Source: Temnopleurus reevesii (taxonomy: Eukaryota; Echinodermata; Echinoidea; Temnopleuroida; Temnopleuridae). From it: DNA of 64,000 bases. This document shows positions 36,501 to 45,627 of this stretch, in pieces (the stretch's first letter is position 1; each line of letters starts with the position of its first letter). The DNA lies in assembly GCA_036244855.1 (NCBI GenBank), contig BQKZ01000003.1, positions 138,090 through 202,089 of the forward strand. The letters run 5' to 3'. The notes under the pieces were generated by a model, which worked only from the letters and a program-made list of their open reading frames with translations, did no database searches and was not told the origin of the DNA. Position numbers and translations under genes: made by a program.

Positions 36501-39500
36501 CTGATTCAATTTCCCATTGATTCTCAATATCCCAGTAAAGCGAGAGGCATCAACTACAACTTCCCTTCAAAGAAAGGTACGGGTATTGAGAAGTTGTTAC
36601 CACATGCCACTCAGCAGACGTTAGAAATCATCAACAAACTCTGTACATATGATCCAGACGAGAGGATAACGGCCAAGCAGGTTATTAGGCATGCATTCTT
36701 CAAAGATCTCAGGTTTGTCAGGCTTTTTTTTTCATGATTATGATTATGCTGACTTTTCCAGAATTTAATATGATTTACTATTACAAGTGGTTATCTAATA
36801 CTAATTCTTGTTTCTAGTTTTTTATCTTCTTGAAATGTACTGATGTGTGCAGTAATTGAGGTATTATCTACAAGAAGCTTACAGATACTCCAATTAAAAG
36901 GGAAAAGTAGGATTAAGAAAAGATGCCATAGAGACACAATGAAACATGCAGTCTCAAGATAGACAAAGATTTTATTTCTTCAAATTCAGTATTGAATCAG
37001 ACTGACAGATATTTACCTAGATAATTTGAAATGCAATGTTACTTACGTTTATCAATTTGATTTGTCTGATCTGTCTGATTTGTCTGATTTGTCTGATTTT
37101 AAAAGAATTTCTACTCTTATCAAGTACTTGAAGTTGAAGAAGATATTCCCCCAAATCATTTCAAACCTTAACTTATCAGTGATATTTTGGTTCCTCCCTG
37201 TTAGCTTGTACTTCCAAAGTTGTTAGTTTGTATGGGTGACAAGTGACAATAAAAGCACCTTTAAAATTAGGTATATTGGTAAATAAAATACCTGACAATT
37301 TTTTTGGGTGGACATATAACTTGTACTATAACTCTTCATAACTGAGGAAAACCATATCTATGTGACTCTTGATAATAATCGTCATGCTGCCCTCTATGAG
37401 TGTTGCTAGGTCGTTACTAGGGAGCATATGTATGAAGCCAAGGTGGCAATATGCTATGATACTGTTCGTCTCTGCCCGTCTGCTTTCCAAGAGAAAAAAA
37501 AACATGTAAAGCTGTTTGCTCACATTTACTAGTTTCTGTTACACTAGGCATATTTATCTTTCGGCTTAGACTATGTCAACATTTACTATCTTGGAATCCT
37601 CCCTTGTATGACGAGGAGAGATGGTCAATTGGGAATTAGCATATTGTAAAACATTTGTACTTGTTTCTAGTATTTGTATTGTATTTGGGTCCTTGAACAT
37701 TGTTGTACATCTTCTTGTAGAAAACCATGTAGAACATGTTAACATTGTGTTAAGCTGAAGAGTACATATGTACATTCAGATTATGAGAGCTTTTTGGATG
37801 TTTGCAGCTCATGTTAGCTATGTATTTTATATAATATCACATATTGGTTTGGAAAATAGACATCGCTTCTTTTGTCATACTTGGTATATTGATTTGATGA
37901 ATATTTTAAGTTCTTTTTTTTCTGGGTTCTTTTTCAAATATATTTTCCTTTAATTTATTCCATCCTGCCCTCACATTCTTTCGCTCACTATCCGTCATTC
38001 AAAATATATTTTTTCAATGTCAACCATTTCATTTTACAACCATTACTTCTATTGTTTAAGATTCACACCACCAGAAAGTAAATTAGAAGGATAATAAAAC
38101 AAAAGAAAATGTAATGGCTTAATAAATTACTGCTCAAATTCCTACGCCTATTTAGGAATGAAATTTTTTCACACAACATGAACTGCTGTGCAAATAAACA
38201 TAATGTAATGCGTATATATCACCATGGAAATAGTCGCTGTTTGATGCCTGACATACCAAGCTCATTAATTTCTCTTATCAGAGGTAATTATCAAGATAGA
38301 CTGACCATCATAAAAGCCCTGCAATGAGCCTTGTCAATTGGTTCTCTACAGACCTAATGCAAATTCCATGTCCCCAGTTTTATGAGTCGACCTTTGTGCA
38401 TTGTACGTGATTGGACCATTGTCCCAATTTAGGTTATCTGCAAACGTTACATCTGTGAATCCAGGATCTTCTGTGACGGGGTGGATTGATACAATGCTCC
38501 TAAAGTTTTGTGTACTCTGATACAGCGTTTGTGTTGGCAAGGAATTCTGGTTGGGAGTTTTCGAGCAAGTTTGATTTGAAAGCAACCCAAGAACAATTTT
38601 ACGCTAGTTTCTGCAATATTCTGGAATCTTTTAATCATTTTTCCTCACTTAGTATTTGAACACTGTGTGGACCATGTGGAGTATTCAAGGAATTATGCCT
38701 TCAAACATTGATTTTTGCAGATTATAAAGAAGCACTTGATAAACTTTAACGATTGCATTCTATTACAGATTTTGCAAGAACCTGCGCTTGAAGCAATAGA
38801 TGATGAGAAAGTTTTTTAAAAATCTGTAAACTAGAAAATCGTTTAAGAGGATGTACATGTAACTCAATGGATCGGTTAGATGATTTCTTTGATTGATAAA
38901 TGAGAAAAGGATGATTTCATGAAAGGATAAGCACTATCAATTCTTCTGTTCAAGTTATGATGTGATTGCAGAGGATCTTCAGTCAAATTATCGCTTTAGT
39001 TGAAATCAAACATCAGCTGTGTATAATGGAGAATCATTGCTGTTTTACTGAAAGATCGCTTATCTGAAGTAATACTAGCAGCAATACAAAATAGGTCCAT
39101 ATACTTCAAGTAAAACCAAATAGATGGCATATGATCAACCACACATTCTGTCATATTACCTCAGGTAAGAGGCTAAATAGCAGATATTAAATTGATATTA
39201 AACGGTTATTCCACGCCAAGAATAGCTTGCTTTGATTAGAAGCACAAAAATTAGACGAACATATCAAAAAAGTTTGAGAACAATTCAAACAGTTATATTT
39301 TTAGTAAATTGGCAACTTTGGTTTGCTTGACATGAAATGGTGATGACGTAGATTCATCACTTCTCTAAATTGTCTCATTGTATATCATTGCTTTTAAATC
39401 CCTTTTTTTTTATCTTTACAACAAATCACTATTTGTTGATAATTATAATTTGTCATATGTTCAACAATTATGATAAAGGAATGTATAGCTTTAAAATGAG

Positions 39501-42500
39501 TCTTGTATAGAAGATAAAATGGTAAATTATTGAATAAATGTGGTTTTAATAAACAATAAATGATAATAAGATTTATTCATATAATTAATTGCTCTAATAA
39601 AAAGAATGTAAACATTTTAACACTAGTATCTGGTTCTAACAATTTTGATTATGCTATCAATATTTATTGCATAGGTATGACAAATTAATATCTCAATCAT
39701 TTTAGCTCATATTGGTTTTGTACAATTTACTATGTTGGCTATTGTTTTTCAAATCATATTTTCCTTTTTTGTATCATTTTTGTCATTGTAATTCTAAAGT
39801 TAAAAAAAATCCTTTACCAGAATTTACATTGGTAATCGTAACTTTGCTGTTGTGGAAGCATTATTAATATCACACAAAATTACATATTTCTTATGAGATA
39901 TATATATTGTTTAATGAAATTATATTTATCTATATTACTTTGTTTTCAGAAGTTATAATCAAGAATATATATTTCGTCGAGAAAAGGAATTATTTTTGCG
40001 TCCAATAGGCTTTAAAACAGAGTATAAAAAGCAAAGAGATATAATACATTTATTCTAGAGAAGTGATGAACCTACGTCATCAACATGTCATGTCATGCAA
40101 CTTAAAGTTGCCAATTTGCCAGAAATATAATTGTTTTGAAAATCTAAAGCTATTTTTCCAAATATCCCTAACTTTCTCATCTGTTGTCCGTTTTCGCTCA
40201 AACTTTTTTTGATCTTTTTGTCTGATTTTCGGCTTTCAATCAAAGCAAGAAATTTTTGGCATGGAGTCCTCCCTTAATTCATTTTGTGTAAAAATACATT
40301 GTAGGATGCACTTATAGAATATTATGATTCTGCTAGGATCGAAAGCTCAAGCTCTTTTTTGACAGAATAGTTTGAATAGTTTAATGAGTAGTGGCAATGG
40401 TCAGGATGAAAAAATGATGTTAAGAGAATTAATTTCTATTGATTAGCATACATGAAGAATAAATGTGAATGAAATATGAGAATCATTCTTGCTCATATTT
40501 TGGCATATATTTTTCTTTAAATGGCACCAAAAAATGCCCAAACCACCTGTTTTTCTTACGGAACATTAGCGGTATTGCTTGCTGGTGCTTTAAGGGCTGT
40601 GCAAACCGTGTTTCCTATACGTAGGCTATGTTGGTACAGGTAGAATTTCAATTGAATTTGCATATGAGGCAATGTGCTGATAAAAAATAAGCCATTTATG
40701 GGTCTTTTTGTTTAAAAAAATTATGGATATACTCTATTTTTTAATGAGAAAATTGTTTGTGAATATTTTACTGTGGCACGAAGTAATGAAACGTAAATCA
40801 CCACCTCTCTCCAAAACTAATCCATACCTTTAAAAAGAATAATCATAATTGAGATATGAAAGATATGTATTTCCATCTCCACATGATAGTTTAACAACAA
40901 ATCAAATAATGTAGAACACTAAATATAATTTGAAAACGTCAGCATGTTTAAGAATGATTGCTTAAATACAAAAAAAAATATGATGTTCAGATGAAGCATT
41001 CTGAGAAATATTTGTTTTCAATTCATAAGTTCAATATTTATAGAAGCGTGCAGATACATTATGATGATTTAAGAAGAATGATAAAAATCTAGTCATTAAT
41101 GATATTATCATTTTCACCACATTAATGTGCTGTTACATTTATATCTTGGATTTATATTTTACCCTTTGGTTTTATGGACATCTGCCCAAATGTTTACCAA
41201 CTTCATTTTTTTTAATGAGGAAAATATTGTATGTCATAATCCGAGGTATTGGCAATGGGGAATTTTCCAAATGTATGCATTCTGTTAATCTTAAGGAAGA
41301 AATATATCATGAGGGAAAAGTTTTCCCGCTATTTTGTGATCTTTATTTTTTTAAATCTTTATTCTTAATCCATACCAAATTATTCCCTTATTTGTTAAGA
41401 TTTTGTAATTTCCGGGTATTCTTAGAAGATTTTTTTCACACAGATTTGTTTTGTTAATTCTCTCATCTCTTAATACCTTTGTCATCATGTTTGGCGTACC
41501 GTCATCTTTGCCGGATTACAATAAAATCCGTTCATTTTAGGGAATGGTTTCCTGGTCAACTGTTGTAAATATGCATTTTAACACAACACAAAACCTATTT
41601 TGTTACACAAAAAATGTAAAGCACAGTAATGGAAATGTTGCTCATCACAAAAATCTGCTAAATGTTAATCTTAACCTAACATCTTAATATTTTCAGGAGG
41701 AAAATGTTATCCAAATGCTTTCTCATAGTCTTTCATATTGCATGTACTCATGTGAAAATAAACATGTGAACCTTTTCATTTCTGAATAATTGATTTTTAT
41801 TTTTCAAAGATATGCTTATACGAAGGTGTTAGCTTGTATTTATCTTTGCAATTTTCAATTGTTTAAAAGGTATTACATGCTCATTAATGAGCAATGATCA
41901 TGTCCCTCTTTGTTTACTAGAAATAAGAACAAATAATGACTGCATGGTTCGGTTCTTGCATAGTTAGCTCTTTAAGTGGGGTAGCTAATTAATCAACACC
42001 TATATCACATGATTGATTTATGATTGGCATCAAGATAATACGATAATATTTCCAATTATCTACAGATTAAGAAACTGGAGCATGTTGTTTTGATGAGATT
42101 TGATAGTTTAAAGCCCATTTGTGATAATTTATCCATTACACCCTCTTGCAGTTATTTGATATTAATCTAGGGCTGTAGATACTTGTTTGCATATTGCACT
42201 AATGACATGCTAGATTACTTATTAAGTTGAGTCAATGTGTGAATATGCCAATCAATTATCAGGTAAAGACTTGCCTCAAATTGTGGGGCCTTCTTTTATT
42301 TTTTTTTAAATCTATACCAAGAAGAAGGTGTGTATCGTTTATAACTAGTCCTCTTAATTATGATCTTCGAAAGGTGAATTATCAAATTGTTGACTGAACT
42401 TTACAAATGTTACTGTACTTGGATTAAGAATGTATATACAATGAAAGATATATTTATTGACTTTGCAGAAGTTTGGCATGAATATAAATTGTGTGATATA

Positions 42501-45500
42501 AAATCCCCAAATTTATTTCAAATCTTTAATGAATTCCTATACTTGTGTAATACTCATATCTTTTATTCAATGCTGCATCAGAATAATCGTGACAACAAAA
42601 CAATTTAATTGTGATTTTATTTCCAGTTTAAAAGATTTTGACAGGGTTATCAAAATCAAAAGGAATCTGACACTTTGCATGTTCAATTTGCATCCAGTAT
42701 TAGGGAATTTAGCGAATAGTGACAGAATGATTGAATATGTCACATGACTTCGCACTGAATATACATGTATGTCATGATATTGAACATGTTCCTTTTTGCA
42801 TATTAAATGACTTCCGTTTAAAGAAGTTTAACCATTTTAGATTATTTTTTTTCTAGATCAGATCATGATTATTAAAGTGAGGTCATAAAAAAGACATATA
42901 TTTCATAAGTTATTTGTATTTAATGATGACCTTTGACCTATCATTCATACAGGGATGCAGATAAGAGGAAGCAGCATGCAGAGAAGAAGAAGCTGTCTCT
43001 TGGCGACCAGGGCTCAGTCATCTCCGAGGACACGGCCAAGGAGAGTCATGTCGAAGGCAAAGATGGTGATAATGAGAATCACAAAGCCATCAGAAAAGCT
43101 AGGGTAAGAAAAAGATATCCTTGATTTGAATAAGATAATTTTCAAAGAAATGAGGGAACCCCTTGGATCTGTTGTTTGAACTCACAAATGCAGTCATGAA
43201 TGGCTGGAATCAATGAAAACAAATATTTTGACCTTCGAAAAGAATCTAGAAAGTAAATTAATGTAAAGTTTGAAATGTGTATTTGGGCAATACCCTTTAT
43301 TCTTTCCATCATTCCCCCTACATATAGGACCTTCTAGAAATTATGGTTCGTCGTCCAATCTGATTTGTAACCTAGGAGAAATATTCTTAAATTATCATAG
43401 CTCAAATGATCATAACTTGATGTAAAATATGAGAAAGTAGAGTCAGACATCTTGCCTATACTATAGAAATCAACAAACACAAAAGTAGGATTGAACAGTA
43501 CTTTTCTCAATCCCAAATTTGAGTGATTATAATTTGAGAATATCGGGCATGGGACTTTCTATTAATGTTAAAAAATCAAATAATGATTTTTCTTTACAAT
43601 GACACTTTAATGAGCCCGAAGTCGTTTAAAACCTTTAATTTTTGCCACATTCTCTTCATAAGAGATCTAAAAAAGATGGTGCTTATAGGCCAAAGAAAAT
43701 ACGCAAGGTAAGATGGTGTCATAAGGCGTTGTTTTCACAACCAAGTACTATGGTGTGAGTTTACCCTGTTGTGTGTAGGTGGTGGTATCCAAGGCATATA
43801 TATATTTGGTGAACAAAGGCTCTAATTCTTTTGATGAAGTAGAGTTTGTGTCTTCATTTATCAGCCTACTAAGTAGGGTAAACTTAGATGTGTGTTTACA
43901 ATGTAATGCTGTGACCAGGGTAAACTGGTTTGTCTGAATATTATTTTGTATGAATTTGTAATTCATATTCATAGCAATTTGTATGAATATTATATATATA
44001 TTCTGTACTTAGTTTTGGTACATGTTCTCAGTTCATAGTTTCTTCCTGGCGTGGTTATACCTTTTTACAGGTCCCAGAGCTCTGTAGATGCTTCCATCAT
44101 CTGAAATTTACTTTATCCAGCTCGCAAACCTATCTGTACATCTGCTAAGTGCTTCTACCAACTTTACCTTGGTTTCTGTTATTTCAACCTCAGCTTTTTT
44201 ATTTTAGAAATAGGTTTCCTGCATATAAGTGATAAAGTTGTAATGTGTTATATTATCAAGTTTGTGTGTATACTTCAGTATGGATATCTGTGGTTTACTT
44301 TATGTTGGGAACGATAGGAAACTCACATGCATGATTTTCATTTGCCTATAATCATAGGTTTTAGCTCTATGGTATCTGAAAGGAATTTTACTTCCCGAAT
44401 AACAGGCCTGCATCTGGCATGGCATCACAGAATTGCATTTATGCGATGTCTACTATTTGATTAGCTATTTGAGTAGCGTAGCTGGCCATTAACATTCCAG
44501 ACTTTGCATAAATGCTGTGCCATGATATTGTGCCAGATAAATGTATGGTTTACAGGCCTTTACATGAAATCATCTAGCTTCAATTTTGCAAAAAAAAAGA
44601 TAACTGTGAAAAGAAATAATCTGATAAAAAATTTCACCATGGTTTTTTTTTAATTATCACCTTGATTGTTGCTATATCACTCACAATGTTCACATGCATC
44701 TCACATGACTTTATTCACTCGACTGGCCAATTAATCAAATTAAATTATTGAATATTCATCATGTTTTTAAATATGTGAAATATTGTGTTTATAGATCTGA
44801 TCATAAAAGGGCCATAAAATCTGCACTTATTGATCACATTCCTTTTTTTAAATCACATTACAATATCTACATGAAAACATCACATTGACCTGCTATGCTA
44901 TGTATTTCATGTACACCATATGTTTTTCTGATATGAGTTGCTCTTGTGTATATCTATTGCTTACTTTAACATTTCTTTTAATGTAACAGAGGAAAAGCAA
45001 GCTCCACGATAATGAGAACTACAACAGCACTCTCCTGCCCAAGGTTCAGAACTCCAAGATTGGTCATAGCATCAGTAACTACCCGACGCAGACGTTTGGT
45101 TCCACCAGCTTTCCTAAGCTACATGGCAACACAAGACATCAACAGAGTATGCTGCCCAGTATAGCCAACACACATTACAACAAACATCATCATACAACAA
45201 AGGTATTTATTAAACTTTGTAATACCTGTGCTTGTCTTTAATGTATACTTATTTGAATAAATACATGTAATTGAAAAATCAATGCTTTGTAAATACATCC
45301 ACATTTTATTTCCCCCTGTAAAACAATTTTGGCAAATTCTATTTTTTCATTATTATTCATTATGCTGAATTACATATTTACACTTCTTTTAAATTTTCTT
45401 TGAAATGTATCTTGAGTAGTAGTATTTATGTTGTTCAGTAAAATATTTTCAATTTAGTCTACTTTGGTTAAAATCCAGATTTCTTTTTATATGTTTTCAT

Positions 45501-45627
45501 ATATTTATAATGGTCTTTATTTTTTCTCCTTTTGTTTCCTCAGTCATTCCAGCCAGCAGCAACAAAGAATGTGTATGGACACTTTCAACTGCCATCAATA
45601 CAGAAAAGCAAAGAAGCGCAGTTTTGA
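24516..45627 (+). CDS. MOK: MOK protein kinase (MAPK/MAK/MRK overlapping kinase)
   Basis: Fourteen coding exons: 24516-24522, 25623-25737, 27160-27249, 29946-30016, 30561-30639, 31226-31274, 33718-33803, 34505-34597, 35296-35397, 36536-36712, 42953-43103, 43663-43707, 44990-45202, 45544-45627. All are GT-AG with agreeing phases, giving 453 residues (human MOK is about 419). The kinase domain is ~4-286: Gly loop GEGTFSEV (11-18), ATP-binding Lys33 in YYACKKM, Glu50, catalytic HRDVKPEN with Asp128, DFG at 145-147, TEY dual-phosphorylation loop at 159-161, APE at 169-171. FGSCRSVYSKQPFTEYISTR is the MOK hallmark. The tail is basic and Asn/His-rich and ends HFQLPSIQKSKEAQF, like the end of the vertebrate protein. 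The family (Chlamydomonas LF4) limits cilium length by phosphorylating ciliary targets. The gap in intron 6 hides no needed coding exon, since residues 137 and 138 join correctly. Confidence 0.96.
25623..25737 (+). CDS. MOK: MOK coding exon 2
   Basis: Acceptor CTCCTCTTTAG, donor GTGAGA. Residues 3-40: the glycine loop GEGTFSEV and the ATP-binding lysine in YYACKKMKQ. Confidence 0.95.
27160..27249 (+). CDS. MOK: MOK coding exon 3
   Basis: Acceptor GTCTTACAG, donor GTAAGT. Residues 41-70: SLEQVNNLREIQAMKRL with the helix-C glutamate (Glu50), then PHANILELKEVI. Confidence 0.95.
27283..27980. repeat. TTAA-family MITE, diverged copy in MOK intron 3
   Basis: Left arm TTTTGATTAAAAGCGCAAAA through GTTATGAATATTTG; right arm CTTTCAATCAAACCAAGATT. 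The middle has AAATTGGCAACTTTAGATCA as in other copies. The ends are eroded and TTAA borders are not clear. It begins only ~35 bases after exon 3. Confidence 0.55.
28110..28283 (+). mobile_element. Possible LINE 3' end with (GAACT)n tail
   Basis: AATAAAGTCTGAACTGAACT ends in about four GAACT units. An AT-rich block with a poly-G run precedes it (28055-28068). The simple-repeat tail suggests a LINE 3' UTR; no ORF piece is present. Confidence 0.35.
29946..30016 (+). CDS. MOK: MOK coding exon 4
   Basis: Acceptor TTTGACAG, donor GTAAGA. Residues 71-94: DRKTGNLSLVCELMDMNIYE then LIR; the hinge is CELMDMN, as in MOK. Confidence 0.95.
30561..30639 (+). CDS. MOK: MOK coding exon 5
   Basis: Acceptor TGTTTTGCAG, donor GTGAGT. 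Residues 95-120: GRRHYLPQEKVKNYIYQL then IKALEHMH. Confidence 0.95.
31226..31274 (+). CDS. MOK: MOK coding exon 6 (catalytic loop)
   Basis: Acceptor AATTTACAG, donor GTAAGT. Residues 121-137: RNGIFHRDVKPENILIR, with catalytic Asp128 and Asn133. Confidence 0.96.
32883..33694. other. Assembly gap (812 N) in MOK intron 6
   Basis: Run of N. MOK exons 6 and 7 flank it and join in phase, so no coding exon is lost. Open frames across it are artefacts. Confidence 1.
33718..33803 (+). CDS. MOK: MOK coding exon 7 (DFG and TEY loop)
   Basis: Acceptor CCTATATAG 24 bases after the gap, donor GTGGGT. Residues 138-165: DDHLKLADFGSCRSVYSK, then QPFTEYISTR. The TEY is the MAPK-type activation motif. Confidence 0.96.
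34313..34498 (+). mobile_element. SINE 3' half abutting MOK exon 8 acceptor
   Basis: CAGCAAGAAATTTATCCACA, then ACCCAGGTGAGGTGAATGGG, GAGTGCTATATAAATGTTG and (ATT)n, matching the body and tail of the SINE at 57260-57560. The tail ends 6 bases before the AG at 34503-34504 that opens exon 8, so the element supplies the sequence where a polypyrimidine tract and branch site should be. Confidence 0.75.
34505..34597 (+). CDS. MOK: MOK coding exon 8
   Basis: Acceptor TCCCATGCAG, donor GTATGT. Residues 166-196: WYRAPECLLTDGYYSYQMDM, then WSVGCVFFEIL. Carries the APE motif and the helix-F region. Confidence 0.96.
34697..34775 (+). repeat. GTGGCCACT repeat, copy 2
   Basis: CAGTCAAATTTGTCTATAGT, GGCCACCC and AGTGGCCACTGTAG match, in opposite orientation, the copy at 13162-13265. 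Confidence 0.4.
35296..35397 (+). CDS. MOK: MOK coding exon 9
   Basis: Acceptor CTTATTTCAG, donor GTAAGT. Residues 197-230: LHPLFPGANEVDQIAKIHDI then MGTPDATILNKFR, part of the CMGC-kinase helix G/insert region. Confidence 0.95.
35416..36020. repeat. TTAA-flanked MITE in MOK intron 9
   Basis: TTAA at 35416-35419 and 36017-36020. Left arm CTTGTGTTGATTGAAAGCGG and GTTATGAGTATTTCAAT; right arm ATTGAAATATTCATAAC and CTTCTAATCAAAGCAAG. It is 605 bp, without an ORF, and starts about 20 bases after exon 9. Confidence 0.7.
36064..36193. repeat. Fold-back element, AGGGTTGTGTCTCAT termini
   Basis: TAGGGTTGTGTCTCATAGCT on the left against AGCTTTATGAAACACAACCC on the right, about 130 bp. Same terminal style as 11738-11815. 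Confidence 0.55.
36536..36712 (+). CDS. MOK: MOK coding exon 10 (end of kinase domain)
   Basis: Acceptor AATATCCCAG, donor GTTTGT (weaker than the others). Residues 231-289: RGINYNFPSKKGTGIEKLLP, then YDPDERITAKQVIRHAFF. The DPxxRxTAxxxLxHxFF motif closes the kinase fold. Confidence 0.95.
38769..38799 (+). CDS. MOK: Possible alternative last exon of MOK
   Basis: A good acceptor (TTGCATTCTATTACAG) is followed in the right phase by RFCKNLRLKQ and TAG. Splicing from exon 10 here would end the protein at about 299 residues, just after the kinase domain. No family match is expected for ten residues, so this is only a candidate. Confidence 0.25.
39199..40277. repeat. Long TTAA-family MITE in MOK intron 10
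   Basis: Left arm CTTGCTTTGATTAGAAGCAC with AAATTGGCAACTTTGG and CATCACTTCTCT; right arm AGAGAAGTGATGAACCTACG, AAGTTGCCAATTTGCC and CTTTCAATCAAAGCAAG. TTAA is near both ends. At ~1.08 kb it is the longest member here, with an AT-rich core without an ORF. Confidence 0.65.
42953..43103 (+). CDS. MOK: MOK coding exon 11 (C-terminal tail)
   Basis: Acceptor TCATTCATACAG, donor GTAAGA. Residues 290-340: DADKRKQHAEKKKLSLGDQG, a Lys-rich stretch and then an acidic, Ser-rich one ending KAIRKAR. The exon is much richer in GC than its flanks. Confidence 0.85.
43663..43707 (+). CDS. MOK: MOK coding exon 12 (45 bases)
   Basis: Acceptor CTTCATAAG, donor GTAAGA, phase 0 both ends. Encodes RSKKDGAYRPKKIRK, residues 341-355. 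Vertebrate MOK has a similar basic GxAY segment. Short and in phase, so it could be skipped without breaking the frame. Confidence 0.7.
44990..45202 (+). CDS. MOK: MOK coding exon 13
   Basis: Acceptor TTTTAATGTAACAG, donor GTATTT, 71 codons in phase 0. Rich in Asn, His, Ser and Thr: ENYNSTLLPKVQNSKIG, TQTFGSTSFPKLHGN, then TTK. Probably disordered. Confidence 0.85.
45544..45627 (+). CDS. MOK: MOK coding exon 14 (last)
   Basis: Acceptor TTGTTTCCTCAG. Encodes SFQPAATKNVYGHFQLPSIQ then KSKEAQF and TGA at 45625-45627. The QLPSIxxK motif resembles the C-terminal RLPTIxRK of vertebrate MOK, which supports the whole tail model. Confidence 0.88.
   Translation, partial: SFQPAATKNVYGHFQLPSIQKSKEAQF

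Larger units (their letters stand above)
36713..42952 (+). other. MOK intron 10 (6.2 kb)
   Basis: The longest intron. It holds a 10-bp tandem repeat at 37060-37099 (TTTGTCTGAT units), a possible alternative last exon at 38769-38799 and a ~1.08 kb MITE at 39199-40277. Otherwise AT-rich with no coding signal. Confidence 0.7.

Noticed and set aside
37026..37226. ORF with repeated Asp-Leu-Ser
   Set aside because: Comes from a 10-bp tandem repeat at 37060-37099 in a MOK intron.
43665..43707. Alternative acceptor two bases downstream for MOK exon 12
   Set aside because: It shifts the frame into an immediate TAA; the AG ending at 43662 keeps the frame.
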